From Proteus columbae (GTDB lineage: Bacteria; Pseudomonadota; Gammaproteobacteria; Enterobacterales; Enterobacteriaceae), in contig NZ_NGVR01000014.1 in NCBI RefSeq assembly GCF_002777965.1, positions 1-64,000 on the forward strand: DNA of 64,000 nt, in the 5' to 3' direction. Shown here piece after piece: positions 9,593-18,527 of this stretch (the stretch's first letter is position 1; every line of letters begins with the position of its first letter). The position numbers and the translations under genes were made by a program. The notes beneath the pieces are model-generated. The model did not search any database. It was not told the origin of the DNA and saw nothing but the letters and a program-made list of their open reading frames with translations.

Positions 9593-9748
9593 ATGAATAC
9601 TTTTATCATACTGATTTTAAGTCTATTTTTTACTAATAACGTTGATGAAATTAAATCACAAGAGGGTTATTACACTTACTCATTAACACCTCAATCAGAT
9701 TTGAACCGTTGCACAGTAAGTCCATGTCCTGATCCTAAAGATTATTAA
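9593..9748 (+). CDS. Small exported-type peptide with C-x4-C tail (51 aa)
   Basis: I do not recognise this gene. The 51-residue product begins with a hydrophobic stretch (MNTFIILILSLFFTNN), like a signal peptide or membrane anchor but with no basic residue. A polar, acidic region follows and ends RCTVSPCPDPKDY, with Cys 40 and Cys 45 (C-x4-C) close to the C terminus. A weak purine-rich AGAGAACGA precedes the ATG. A second gene with the same plan follows after 31 nt (9780), and the pair ends at a strong terminator. The shared layout and C-x3-P-C tail argue that it is a real coding sequence. The function is unknown; a secreted peptide or small periplasmic protein is possible. Confidence 0.55.
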   Translation: MNTFIILILSLFFTNNVDEIKSQEGYYTYSLTPQSDLNRCTVSPCPDPKDY

Positions 9749-9779
9749 TTTGTAGCATATTGTTTATAAGGGATTTTTT

Positions 9780-9952
9780 ATGAAAAAATATATCTATTAG
9801 TACTCTCATCTTTATTCACTAGTTATCTGAGCGCTCATATTTATGAAGATATAAAAGAAAATAAATTATCAACAAATGAATATTCTCAAAATAATAGCAA
9901 TACCTCTGATCCTAGCGGTTGTGTTTGGCCACCTTGTGATGATGAGTGGTGA
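9780..9952 (+). pseudogene. Second C-x4-C small exported peptide, out of frame at an A6 run
   Basis: An ATG with a good ribosome site (AAGGGA, seven bases away) is followed by a run of six A and then, in frame, an early TAG after six codons. If the run had seven A the frame would read MKKIYLLVLSSLFTSYLSA, a textbook signal peptide. It would continue for 57 residues ending GCVWPPCDDEW, with Cys 48 and Cys 53. This resembles the peptide at 9593 in length and C-terminal layout. There is no alternative start codon in the long frame. It may be a recent frameshift, a phase-variable or slippage-dependent gene, or a sequencing error in the homopolymer. Confidence 0.5.
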
Positions 9953-9980
9953 TAAGCTAAACATGAGTTAATTAATAAAA

Positions 9981-10022
9981 TAAAAAGGCCGAACAATTTA
10001 CTTTATTGCTCGGCCTTTTATA
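9981..10022. terminator. Bidirectional terminator between the peptide genes and tyrA
   Basis: AAAAAGGCCGA (9982-9992) pairs with TCGGCCTTTT (10010-10019), and the stem can extend through an ACAAT/ATTGC-like inner part. A T tract follows on the plus strand, and the matching A tract gives Ts on the minus strand. It closes both the rightward peptide locus and the leftward aroF-tyrA operon. Confidence 0.75.
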
Positions 10023-10037
10023 TAACAAATAATTTAA

Positions 10038-11162
10038 CTAGATTCGGCTATCATTCGCTTTTTGTAATAAGACACCACTCTCTTTCATAAATTGAGAAGC
10101 ATAATCACCAAACCAATCACTCACATTATTAAATGAATGAACAAACTCACTCTTTGCATTTATATCTAATAAGTCGATAGCTTGACCTAACGAGTGATGA
10201 TATCGACGAATTAATTCAATATTCTCTTTCGATGACAAAATAATATCAGCATAAAGTTGAGGATCCTGAGCAAATAAGCGCCCTATCATTGCCAACTCTA
10301 AGCGATAAATAGGAGATGAGAGTCGCAGTAAACTGGCTAAATCAACTTTTTCTTTTGCTAAATGCTGACCATAAGCAAAAGTAGTAAAATGTCGAAGTGC
10401 TTGAATAAAGCTCATGTTTTTATCATGTTCTTCTGGCGTAATAGCCTCAATTCTTGCACCCCATACCATTAACTGCTCTAACAACCAGTCAAATGCTGTA
10501 TGGTTTCGCCCTTCGCAGTACGCTATAACCTGTTTTGCTAAACTAGGCACATCAGGGCCAAACATTGGATGAAGACCTAACACTGGTCCATTATGTGCCT
10601 TTAACATCACTTCTAAAGGGGCTTTCTTGATCGAGGCTAAATCGACTAATAAGCAATCTTTAGGTAATGGAGGTAATTGTTCAATAACTTCAACGGTTAA
10701 ATGAATAGGAACACTAATTATTACCATTCCTGCATTATCAAAAATAGCAGGTGATTTAGTTTGCCATTCATCAGCTTCTAAGCTTTCAACTTGATAGCCA
10801 GAGAGTGTAAATAAACGAGAAAATAGTTTACCCATTTTCCCATTTCCTCCCACAATAACGATTTTACCAAGTTGAGGATTAAGCGTTTTAAATCCCTTAT
10901 CATTCTCTTTAGTATAGGATTCTCGCATTACTCGGCGTAATACATCTTCAATCAAATCTGGGGAAATTCCCATCATTTGTGCATCATTACGACGAGAAGC
11001 AAGCATGGCGGCTTCTCTATCAGGTGCATAAATTGGTAAGCCATGACGGTTTTTAACTTCTCCCACTTCAGCTACCAACTGCATTCTTTTTGCGAGTAAA
11101 GAAAGCAGTGATTTATCTACCTGATCAATTTGCTCACGCAAACCTTGTAATTCCTCAGCCAT
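10038..11162 (-). CDS. tyrA: Bifunctional chorismate mutase / prephenate dehydrogenase (T-protein)
   Basis: Makes 4-hydroxyphenylpyruvate for tyrosine synthesis; 374 residues (E. coli 373). The N-terminal AroQ mutase domain ([23 protein letters not shown]) is followed from about residue 100 by a Rossmann-type NAD-binding segment ([19 protein letters not shown]) and the dehydrogenase domain with [10 protein letters not shown], which holds the catalytic His. Second gene of the aroF-tyrA operon, 27 nt after aroF. Expected to be repressed by TyrR with tyrosine through the boxes upstream of aroF. Confidence 0.97.
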   Translation of the reverse strand: MAEELQGLREQIDQVDKSLLSLLAKRMQLVAEVGEVKNRHGLPIYAPDREAAMLASRRNDAQMMGISPDLIEDVLRRVMRESYTKENDKGFKTLNPQLGKIVIVGGNGKMGKLFSRLFTLSGYQVESLEADEWQTKSPAIFDNAGMVIISVPIHLTVEVIEQLPPLPKDCLLVDLASIKKAPLEVMLKAHNGPVLGLHPMFGPDVPSLAKQVIAYCEGRNHTAFDWLLEQLMVWGARIEAITPEEHDKNMSFIQALRHFTTFAYGQHLAKEKVDLASLLRLSSPIYRLELAMIGRLFAQDPQLYADIILSSKENIELIRRYHHSLGQAIDLLDINAKSEFVHSFNNVSDWFGDYASQFMKESGVLLQKANDSRI

Positions 11163-11189
11163 CTATGCTTGCCTCTTTTTTCTTTATGA

Positions 11190-12278
11190 TTAACTAACTT
11201 TTTTTAATTGAGCTTCACGCTGAACCAAAATCGGGGAAAGTTGAGCATGTAAATTTCTTAACACTGACTCCGTTGTTTCCCAACTAATACACGCATCTGT
11301 TACTGAGACACCATATTTCATTTCACTACGAGATTGCTCTGACGATTGATTGCCTTCATTAATATGGCTTTCTAACATAATGCCAGTGATAGATTCATTA
11401 CCTTTAGTGATTTGTTCAATTACAGAATCAACCACCGCCGTTTGACGACGGAAATCTTTATTAGAATTACCATGGCTACAATCAATCATTAATGATGGTT
11501 TTAATCCTGCTTTTACCATTTGAGCTTCACATTGAGCAACATCTTCTTCATGGTAGTTTGGTGTTTTGCCACCACGTAAAATGACATGACCATCAGGGTT
11601 ACCTTGTGTTTGCAATAAACAAACCTGCCCTGATTGATTAATTCCCATAAACCGGTGTGGCATAGAAGCCGCTTTCATCGCGTTAATCGCAGTATCTAAA
11701 TTACCATCTGTTCCATTTTTAAATCCAACTGGCATTGAAAGTCCTGATGCCATTTCACGGTGAGTCTGAGATTCTGTTGTTCTAGCTCCAATTGCAGACC
11801 AACTAAATAAATCACCTAAGTATTGTGGATTGTTAGGATCTAACGCTTCAGTCGCCAGTGGTAGACCTAATTGCACAAGTTCAGTCAATAGCTTACGGGC
11901 AATATGTAACCCTTTTTCCATCTCAAAGCTACCATCCATAAATGGATCACTGATTAAACCTTTCCAACCAACAGTTGTACGAGGTTTTTCAAAGTAGACA
12001 CGCATCACAATATACAGACTATCACTTAATTCAGACGCTAAGACTTTCAGGCGTTTTGCGTAATCTAACGCAACATCGACATCATGAATGGAACAAGGCC
12101 CACATACCACGAGTAAGCGAGGATCACGACGTTGGACAATTTCAGAAATTGTTTGACGTGACTGAGCAATGGCATGCAGATCATTGCGACTCAATGGGTA
12201 TTTTTGTTTTAACTCTTCTGGAGTAATTAAAACCAGCTCTTCGCTGATATTCACATTATTGAGTGCGTCTTTTTGCAT
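11190..12278 (-). CDS. aroF: Tyr-sensitive DAHP synthase AroF
   Basis: First step of the shikimate pathway: phosphoenolpyruvate plus erythrose 4-phosphate gives DAHP. The start MQKDALNNVNI is collinear with E. coli AroF, so the ATG at 12278 is chosen over an upstream open stretch that overlaps the regulatory DNA; an ATG two codons earlier (12284) has a slightly better placed AGG. About 362 residues. Metal and substrate motifs include LLVVCGPCSIHD (metal Cys), EKPRTTVGWKG, IGARTTESQ and MIDCSHGNSNK. Pairing with tyrA and the TyrR boxes identifies it as the Tyr-inhibited isozyme. Confidence 0.96.
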   Translation of the reverse strand: MQKDALNNVNISEELVLITPEELKQKYPLSRNDLHAIAQSRQTISEIVQRRDPRLLVVCGPCSIHDVDVALDYAKRLKVLASELSDSLYIVMRVYFEKPRTTVGWKGLISDPFMDGSFEMEKGLHIARKLLTELVQLGLPLATEALDPNNPQYLGDLFSWSAIGARTTESQTHREMASGLSMPVGFKNGTDGNLDTAINAMKAASMPHRFMGINQSGQVCLLQTQGNPDGHVILRGGKTPNYHEEDVAQCEAQMVKAGLKPSLMIDCSHGNSNKDFRRQTAVVDSVIEQITKGNESITGIMLESHINEGNQSSEQSRSEMKYGVSVTDACISWETTESVLRNLHAQLSPILVQREAQLKKVS

Positions 12279-12392
12279 GATCATAATCTTTACCTTTTTT
12301 GTATCTGTCATTGTGATTTTTGTGTGTCTGAAAGATAAGATAACATGCAATGTAAAGAAATCAATCCGTATTTTTAATAATTTTGACAATAT

Positions 12393-12410
12393 TGTAATTT
12401 AATATTTACA
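12393..12410. promoter_or_regulatory. TyrR box 1 of aroF-tyrA
   Basis: TGTAATTTAATATTTACA fits the TyrR consensus TGTAAA-N6-TTTACA with one mismatch. It lies about 115 nt upstream of the aroF start. A lone half-site TGTAAA at 12351-12356 lies nearer the promoter and may be part of a weak box. Confidence 0.8.
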
Positions 12411-12470
12411 CTTGATATTTATTGCAAAAATAAACAATAAATAACAACTAGTTATAATAACAAGATGGAG

Positions 12471-12488
12471 TGTAAATAATGTGATAAA
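12471..12488. promoter_or_regulatory. Possible weak TyrR box
   Basis: TGTAAATAATGTGATAAA has one perfect half (TGTAAA) and a poor second half. It lies between two good boxes with TyrR-like spacing, so cooperative weak binding is plausible. Confidence 0.35.
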
Positions 12489-12509
12489 GATTAGATTAAA
12501 ATACTATTT

Positions 12510-12527
12510 TGTAAGAATATGTTTACA
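12510..12527. promoter_or_regulatory. TyrR box 2 of aroF-tyrA
   Basis: TGTAAGAATATGTTTACA matches TGTAAA-N6-TTTACA at eleven of twelve positions. It is far upstream of aroF, as is one of the E. coli aroF boxes. Confidence 0.75.
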
Positions 12528-12634
12528 GCTTATCTTTTAATGAATCTCGACATAAGAAGAATAAATAAGATAGGGTTATAGAGACAGAAAAGATAAAAAC
12601 TAACAAACAATATTTTCAACATGAAGAGATATAA

Positions 12635-12664
12635 AAAAAGGTCAGCAAATGCTGACCTTTTAAC
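12635..12664 (-). terminator. Rho-independent terminator of the rpsP-rimM-trmD-rplS operon
   Basis: AAAGGTCAGC (12637-12646) pairs with GCTGACCTTT (12651-12660) across a four-base loop. A run of T follows on the minus strand, about 30 nt past the rplS stop. Confidence 0.88.
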
Positions 12665-12691
12665 AATAACTTTCGGATGTGCGAAAGCGTA

Positions 12692-13060
<369 letters not shown>

Positions 13061-13097
13061 CTAGGTAAACTGATATTAATGACATCTTGTGTCAGAC

Positions 13098-13850
13098 TTA
13101 CTCTGCTGTTCCTGACAGATGTTCCCGTTGGAACTCTGTTAACAGCACTCTTTGCTCGTCAGTCAGAGCTAGGCTTTCCAGAAGCTCAGGTCTTCTTAGC
13201 CAGGTTCGACCCAGTGATTGTTTCATGCGCCAGCGATTAATATGGGCATGGTTGCCTGACAGTAAAACTGCAGGAACTTCCATACCATCTAAAACCTCCG
13301 GACGAGTATAGTGAGGATGATCCAGTAAACCTTCAGCAAAAGAATCTTCTTTCGCAGAGGCTGCGTGTCCGAGAACACCCGGTACAAAGCGCGCTACTGC
13401 ATCTATCATTATCATGGCAGGTAATTCCCCACCACTTAATACGTAATCACCAACAGACCACTCTTCATCGATTTCAGTCTGAATGACACGCTCGTCTATA
13501 CCTTCATACCGACCACAAACCAGAATTAATTTCTCATTTGTTGCCAGTTCACAAACCCCTTGTTGATCGAGTTTGCGTCCCTGAGGTGATAAATAAATCA
13601 CCTTTGCTCCATCACCTGCCGCAGCTTTTGCTTGATGAATGGCTTCCCTTAAAGGTTGAACCATCATCAACATACCGGGACCACCGCCATAAGGACGATC
13701 ATCAACGGTATTGTGTCTGTCGTATGTAAAATCTCGGGGATTCCAACATTCTACATTGAGCAGACCATGCTTCACTGCCCGACCAGTCACCCCGTACTCG
13801 GTTATAGAGCGGAACATTTCTGGAAATAGGCTAATTACCCCAATCCACAT
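13098..13850 (-). CDS. trmD: tRNA (guanine(37)-N1)-methyltransferase TrmD
   Basis: Methylates G37 next to the anticodon of tRNAs for Leu, Pro and Arg, preventing +1 frameshifts. 250 residues of the SPOUT class. The trefoil-knot SAM site is visible as [13 protein letters not shown] and [15 protein letters not shown]. The start [13 protein letters not shown] is the same as in E. coli. Third gene of the rpsP operon, 38 nt after rimM. Confidence 0.98.
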   Translation of the reverse strand: MWIGVISLFPEMFRSITEYGVTGRAVKHGLLNVECWNPRDFTYDRHNTVDDRPYGGGPGMLMMVQPLREAIHQAKAAAGDGAKVIYLSPQGRKLDQQGVCELATNEKLILVCGRYEGIDERVIQTEIDEEWSVGDYVLSGGELPAMIMIDAVARFVPGVLGHAASAKEDSFAEGLLDHPHYTRPEVLDGMEVPAVLLSGNHAHINRWRMKQSLGRTWLRRPELLESLALTDEQRVLLTEFQREHLSGTAE

Positions 13851-13888
13851 TTTTGTGTCCCACTATTGAGAACCGTTAACCGGATAAT

Positions 13889-14434
13889 CTAAAAACCAGG
13901 ATCCCAATCAACGATAATTTTTCTCGCTGAGAGATCGACTTTCTTGATAACCTGCCCATCAAGAAACGGAACTAACCGTTCCCCGATACCGAACGCATCT
14001 TTCAGATTCGCTTTAATCACCATGACATCATTTGAGCCAGTTTCCATCATGTCTGTAACGACACCTAGATCGTAGCCTTTATCCGTTTCTACATGGCAAC
14101 CCATCAGATCTTTCCAGTAATATTCACCTTCAAGTTCTGGAAGTTGCGAAGCATTCACGACAATTTCAAAATTAGTCAGGAAATTGGCCGCATCTCTGTC
14201 ATCAATACCTTTTAGCTTGACAATAATATCTTGGTTGTGATGTTTCCAACTTTCAATTTCAATGGTTTCCCACTGTCCATGACGCTGAATAAACCACGGT
14301 TGATATTCAAAAATGTTTTCGGCGTGTTCGGTGGAGGAAAAAACTCTGAGCCAACCACGGATCCCGTAAGGTGAGCCCAACTTACCCATAACAATAGGTT
14401 CTACAGGCTCTTTTAAGGTTTTTTGTTCGCTCAT
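13889..14434 (-). CDS. rimM: 16S rRNA processing / 30S assembly factor RimM
   Basis: 181 residues. It binds S19 and helps mature the 30S head. It contains the N-terminal RimM barrel domain ([20 protein letters not shown]) and the PRC-barrel domain ([20 protein letters not shown]), ending with the conserved DWDPGF. The ATG at 14434 is chosen because it has GGTGG at a suitable distance; the in-frame GTG three codons upstream is less likely. It lies between rpsP and trmD. Confidence 0.97.
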   Translation of the reverse strand: MSEQKTLKEPVEPIVMGKLGSPYGIRGWLRVFSSTEHAENIFEYQPWFIQRHGQWETIEIESWKHHNQDIIVKLKGIDDRDAANFLTNFEIVVNASQLPELEGEYYWKDLMGCHVETDKGYDLGVVTDMMETGSNDVMVIKANLKDAFGIGERLVPFLDGQVIKKVDLSARKIIVDWDPGF

Positions 14435-14452
14435 TGTTACCACCGCGACAGA

Positions 14453-14701
14453 TTAAGCGCTTTTCTTCGCTGATTTGATCAGGGCAGCAACACGTTCTGA
14501 AACAGTTGCGCCTTGAGCAACCCAGTGTTCAACACGGTCTACGTCTAAACGTAATTCTTCTGCATTACCGGTTGCCAGTGGGTTATAAAAACCTACACGT
14601 TCAATGAAACGACCATCACGCGCATTGCGGCTATCGGTTACTACTACTTGGTAAAACGGACGCTTTTTTGCGCCGCCACGAGCTAAACGAATTGTTACCA
14701 T
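14453..14701 (-). CDS. rpsP: 30S ribosomal protein S16
   Basis: 82 residues beginning [20 protein letters not shown], the invariant S16 N terminus. First gene of the rpsP-rimM-trmD-rplS operon, with rimM following after 18 nt. Confidence 0.98.
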   Translation of the reverse strand: MVTIRLARGGAKKRPFYQVVVTDSRNARDGRFIERVGFYNPLATGNAEELRLDVDRVEHWVAQGATVSERVAALIKSAKKSA

Positions 14702-14761
14702 AACATCCTCATTAGTTAATAAAACAACCAGACGCCATCGAGGAACGGAGTCCGGTTGTCA

Positions 14762-14835
14762 TATAAAAAGCCCGAAAAGTTTACTCACTTTGGCGAAAAA
14801 AGCAATCCAAAGCACGTTTTTTTTCAGGCTTTTTG
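14762..14835 (-). terminator. Long terminator-like hairpin after ffh
   Basis: On the minus strand AAAAGCCTGAAAA pairs with TTTTCGGGCTTTT across a long A/T-rich arm and is followed by TTT-ATAT. It lies in the 137-nt ffh-rpsP gap, directly after the ffh stop, so it likely separates the two units. Confidence 0.55.
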
Positions 14836-14838
14836 ATT

Positions 14839-16200
14839 TTATCGGCCTGGAAATCCAGGTGGCATCATACCTTTCATGCTACGCATCATCTTAGCCATGC
14901 CACCTTTTTTCATTTTTTTCATCATACGTTGCATATCATCAAACTGTTTTAATAAACGGTTGACGTCTTGCACTTGTGTTCCTGAGCCCGCTGCAATACG
15001 GCGTTTTCTGGAACCTTTGATGATTTCTGGTTTTTGGCGTTCTTTTTTAGTCATGGAATTAATAATCGCTTCCATTTTCACTAAAATTGAATCATCCATT
15101 TGTGATTTTACTGCATCTGGCACCTGAGACATACCCGGCATTTTGCTTAACATACTCGCCATGCCGCCCATGTTCTTCATCTGCTTTAATTGATCTAAGA
15201 AATCATTTAGATCAAAGCCATCACCTTTTTTAAGTTTTGTAGCTAGCTTTTCAGCTTGTGCTCTATCAACTTTGCTTTCAATGTCTTCAATTAAAGACAG
15301 AACATCACCCATGCCTAAAATACGAGAGGCAATACGATCTGGGTGGAAAGGTTCTAAGGCTTCTGTTTTTTCCCCAACACCGAGGAATTTAATTGGCTTA
15401 CCGGTGATATGGCGAATTGATAATGCCGCACCACCACGCGCATCACCATCAACTTTGGTTAATACAACCCCTGTTAATGGCAATGCTTCATTAAATGCTT
15501 TTGCTGTATTTGCCGCATCTTGACCCGTCATGGCGTCAACAACAAACAGGGTTTCAACTGGATTAATGGCTTTATGGAGAAGTTGGATCTCTTCCATCAT
15601 ACCTTCATCTACGTGCAAACGACCTGCTGTATCCACCAGCAATACATCATAGAATTGAAGTTGCGCATGTTTTAATGCATTACTTGCAATTGTGACTGGA
15701 TTTTCTTGAACAGTAGAAGGGAAGAAATCAATGCCAACCGTTTCGGCTAACGTTTCAAGCTGTTTAATCGCTGCTGGGCGATAAACGTCAGCAGAAACAA
15801 CAAGAACTTTTTTCTTCTTTTTCTCTTTTAAGAATTTACCTAGTTTTGCGACACTGGTTGTTTTACCGGCACCTTGTAAACCTGCCATTAACACAACAGC
15901 CGGCGGTTGTGCTGATAGATCAAGGTCGGTATTCACTTCCCCCATCGCATTGACGAGTTCATTTTGAACAATCTTTACAAATTCCTGACCCGGTGTCAGG
16001 CTTTTGTTAACTTCATGCCCTACTGCGCTCTCTTTGACGCGCGCAATAAAATCACGAACCACAGGTAAGGCAACGTCAGCTTCTAATAAAGCCATACGTA
16101 CTTCACGCAGTGTCTCTTTAATGTTTTCTTCGGTCAGTCTTCCTCGACCGCTTATATTGCGCAATGTGCGCGATAGTCTGTCACTTAAATTCTCAAACAT
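14839..16200 (-). CDS. ffh: Signal recognition particle GTPase Ffh (SRP54)
   Basis: Binds 4.5S RNA and nascent signal sequences and targets ribosomes to FtsY at the membrane. 453 residues, the same as E. coli. NG domain: GLQGAGKTTSVAKL (G1), VDTAGR (G3), TKVDGDARGG (G4). The C-terminal M domain is rich in Met (RMMKKMKKGGMAKMMRSM) and ends PGFPGR. Upstream of rpsP and divergent from ypjD, the E. coli arrangement. Confidence 0.98.
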   Translation of the reverse strand: MFENLSDRLSRTLRNISGRGRLTEENIKETLREVRMALLEADVALPVVRDFIARVKESAVGHEVNKSLTPGQEFVKIVQNELVNAMGEVNTDLDLSAQPPAVVLMAGLQGAGKTTSVAKLGKFLKEKKKKKVLVVSADVYRPAAIKQLETLAETVGIDFFPSTVQENPVTIASNALKHAQLQFYDVLLVDTAGRLHVDEGMMEEIQLLHKAINPVETLFVVDAMTGQDAANTAKAFNEALPLTGVVLTKVDGDARGGAALSIRHITGKPIKFLGVGEKTEALEPFHPDRIASRILGMGDVLSLIEDIESKVDRAQAEKLATKLKKGDGFDLNDFLDQLKQMKNMGGMASMLSKMPGMSQVPDAVKSQMDDSILVKMEAIINSMTKKERQKPEIIKGSRKRRIAAGSGTQVQDVNRLLKQFDDMQRMMKKMKKGGMAKMMRSMKGMMPPGFPGR

Positions 16201-16373
16201 TATCTTAGCTCAGTGTTAAAGTTGGGCTTATCGGTCATGTATGCCACCGATTATATCACGATGACTCGCGGATCTCTGCATAGAGATTTAAGCTTAATGA
16301 CTTCAATAGTTGGAGCCGTATGCTCCTAGCGCTATACTAGGAAGTTATTCAAACAATATATGTAAGCGAAACT

Positions 16374-17174
16374 ATGCCCGTTATATCAATCTCTATCGTC
16401 GCTGTCTGCGCTTATTTACTCAGTCTGGTGCTGTTTTTGCCCGGTCTGTTACGAAAAGAGCAGAATGGATACCGTGGATTAGCTCTACTATTTGCGGTAA
16501 TTGCACTTGTTGCCCATGCTATTTCATTAAAATTTTTAATTTTCCGTCCTCACAGCGGACAGAATCTTTCACTCACCAATCTAGGTGCGATTGTTAGCTT
16601 AATGGTCTGCATTATCATGACGATTGTAGCTTCTCGTGGCCGTGCATGGTTCTTACTGCCTATTGTTTATTGTTTTGCAATAGTCAATCTTGTTATTGCA
16701 GCACTGATGCCGGGTGAATTTGTTACACATCTTGAAAGTAGCACATCACTCTTTATTCATATTGGGCTGGCTTTATTAAGCTATGCCACACTGTTAATCG
16801 CCGCTTTATATGCATTACAACTTAGTTGGCTCGACTATCAACTAAAAAATAAGAAACTAAAATTCTCACCTCAAATGCCACCATTAATGTCAATTGAGCG
16901 TAAAATGTTTCATATCACACAAGTGGGTGTGGTATTACTGACACTAACCTTATGTACAGGTTTGGTGTATATGGATAATATTTTTGGTAAAGAAAATATC
17001 CATAAATCTATTTTCTCTATCATAGCTTGGTTTGTTTACATTATTTTATTATGGGGACATTTCCGAGAAGGATGGAGAGGAAAGAAAGTCATTATCTTTA
17101 ATTTGATTGGCGCTATTATTTTGACATTAGCTTTTTTTGGTAATCGTTTATTACAAGAGTTAGTGCTTAATTAA
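16374..17174 (+). CDS. ypjD: YpjD (CorE), inner membrane CcsA/HemX-like protein
   Basis: 266 residues with about eight hydrophobic helices. The pattern (FLIFRPHSGQNLSLTNLGAIVSLMV early, LLSYATLLIAALYALQLSWLDYQLKN in the middle, WGHFREGWRGKKVI late) is that of the cytochrome c assembly (CcsA/HemX) superfamily. The E. coli homologue YpjD (CorE) lies in the same place between ffh and yfjD and has been linked to cobalt/magnesium sensitivity with CorB. The biochemical role is not settled. yfjD (corB) follows after 34 nt, suggesting an operon. Confidence 0.85.
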   Translation: MPVISISIVAVCAYLLSLVLFLPGLLRKEQNGYRGLALLFAVIALVAHAISLKFLIFRPHSGQNLSLTNLGAIVSLMVCIIMTIVASRGRAWFLLPIVYCFAIVNLVIAALMPGEFVTHLESSTSLFIHIGLALLSYATLLIAALYALQLSWLDYQLKNKKLKFSPQMPPLMSIERKMFHITQVGVVLLTLTLCTGLVYMDNIFGKENIHKSIFSIIAWFVYIILLWGHFREGWRGKKVIIFNLIGAIILTLAFFGNRLLQELVLN

Positions 17175-17208
17175 TTTTCTATTTTCGGGTAGCAAAAGGA
17201 TCTCAATT

Positions 17209-18483
17209 TTGGAGCATGTGTCGACAACTACGCTCATTATCATACTTGTATGTATGATTATTGCCTCAGCTTATTTTTCTGGGACTGAAACCAGTATGAT
17301 GACGATTAATCGCTATCGCCTTCGTCATGCTGCGAAACAAGGAAATCGCTCTGCAAAACGTGTGGAAAAATTATTACAACGTCCTGACAGATTGATTAGT
17401 TTAGTATTGATTGGCAATAATCTGATTAATATTGTTGCGTCTGCACTAGCGACCATTGTTGGTATGCGTTTATATGGTGATGCAGGTGTAGCAATAGCCA
17501 CGGGTGTGCTGACCTTTATTATCCTTATTTTTGCCGAAGTGCTTCCAAAATCAATCGCGGCACTTTATCCAGAGCGTGTTGCTTATCCAAGTAGTGTTAT
17601 TCTTTCTCCTTTGCAAAAACTGATGCTGCCTATTGTTTGGTTTTTTAATAAAATCACATTAATACTCATGCGCATTTTTGGTATCAAATCCCCAGTAATA
17701 CAGGGAAATGCAGTCTCAAAAGAAGAGTTAAGAACTATCGTTAATGAATCTAAGTCAAAGCTTTCGCAAAGAAATCAGAATATGTTGCTGTCGATTTTAG
17801 ATTTAGAAAAAGTGACGATTGGCGATATCATGGTGCCAAGAAATGAGATTTTTGGTATCGACGTCAATGACGAATGGAAATCTATCATAAGACAGTTAAC
17901 TCATTCTCCACATGGTCGAATTGTGCTTTATCGCGACACTCTTGACGATGCAATTGGTATGTTGCGAGTGCGAGAAGCTTATCGTTTAATGACAGAGAAA
18001 AAAGAATTTACCAAACAAATTCTGATGAAAGCTGCCGATAAAATCTACTTTATTCCAGAAAGCACGCCATTAAACCTACAACTCGTCAACTTCCAACGTA
18101 ATAATGAAAAAGCGGGTGTTGTGGTTGATGAATATGGTGAAATTCAAGGTTTAGTGACCGTTGAAGATATTCTTGAAGAGATTGTTGGTGACTTTACTAC
18201 CTCAATGTCCCCATCTTTAGCTGAAGAAGTTATTCCTCAAAAAGACGGTTCATTATTAGTCGATGGCACAACAAATATCCGAGATATCAATAAAGCTTTT
18301 GGTTGGCATTTACCTGAAGATGAAGCTCGAACGATCAACGGTGTCATTATTGAAGAGCTGGGTGACTTACCTGTTGAAGGTAATAAAATAAAAGTGAGTG
18401 ACTACGAATTTGAAATACTTGAAGTTCAGGATAACGTCATTAAAAAGGCATTAATTCGCCACCTTTCAATCCCACATCATTAG
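17209..18483 (+). CDS. corB: CorB/YfjD, CNNM-type divalent cation transport protein
   Basis: 424 residues. An N-terminal DUF21/CNNM membrane domain (about 1-185, with SAYFSGTETSMMTINRYRLRH and LIGNNLINIVAS) is followed by a pair of CBS domains (about 200-330, GDIMVPRNEIFGI and GLVTVEDILEEIVGDF) and a C-terminal CorC/HlyC transporter-associated domain. Homologues take part in Mg2+/Co2+ efflux. The start is TTG at 17209, giving MEHVSTTTLIIIL, collinear with E. coli YfjD, and a strong AAGGA is nine bases upstream. Confidence 0.92.
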   Translation: MEHVSTTTLIIILVCMIIASAYFSGTETSMMTINRYRLRHAAKQGNRSAKRVEKLLQRPDRLISLVLIGNNLINIVASALATIVGMRLYGDAGVAIATGVLTFIILIFAEVLPKSIAALYPERVAYPSSVILSPLQKLMLPIVWFFNKITLILMRIFGIKSPVIQGNAVSKEELRTIVNESKSKLSQRNQNMLLSILDLEKVTIGDIMVPRNEIFGIDVNDEWKSIIRQLTHSPHGRIVLYRDTLDDAIGMLRVREAYRLMTEKKEFTKQILMKAADKIYFIPESTPLNLQLVNFQRNNEKAGVVVDEYGEIQGLVTVEDILEEIVGDFTTSMSPSLAEEVIPQKDGSLLVDGTTNIRDINKAFGWHLPEDEARTINGVIIEELGDLPVEGNKIKVSDYEFEILEVQDNVIKKALIRHLSIPHH

Positions 18484-18490
18484 TGAATAC

Positions 18491-18523
18491 AAAATAAGCG
18501 CCTTCTAAGGCGCTTATTTTTTG
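18491..18523. terminator. Bidirectional terminator, corB / orphan gene
   Basis: AAAATAAGCGCCTT pairs with AAGGCGCTTATTTT across a two-base loop, with T runs on both strands. It serves the two converging genes. Confidence 0.88.
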
Positions 18524-18527
18524 CTGT

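Noticed and set aside
12278-12389. N-terminal extension of AroF from 12389
   Set aside because: The extra 37 codons run through the promoter and TyrR half-site region and have no match in the family; the start MQKDALNNV is conserved.
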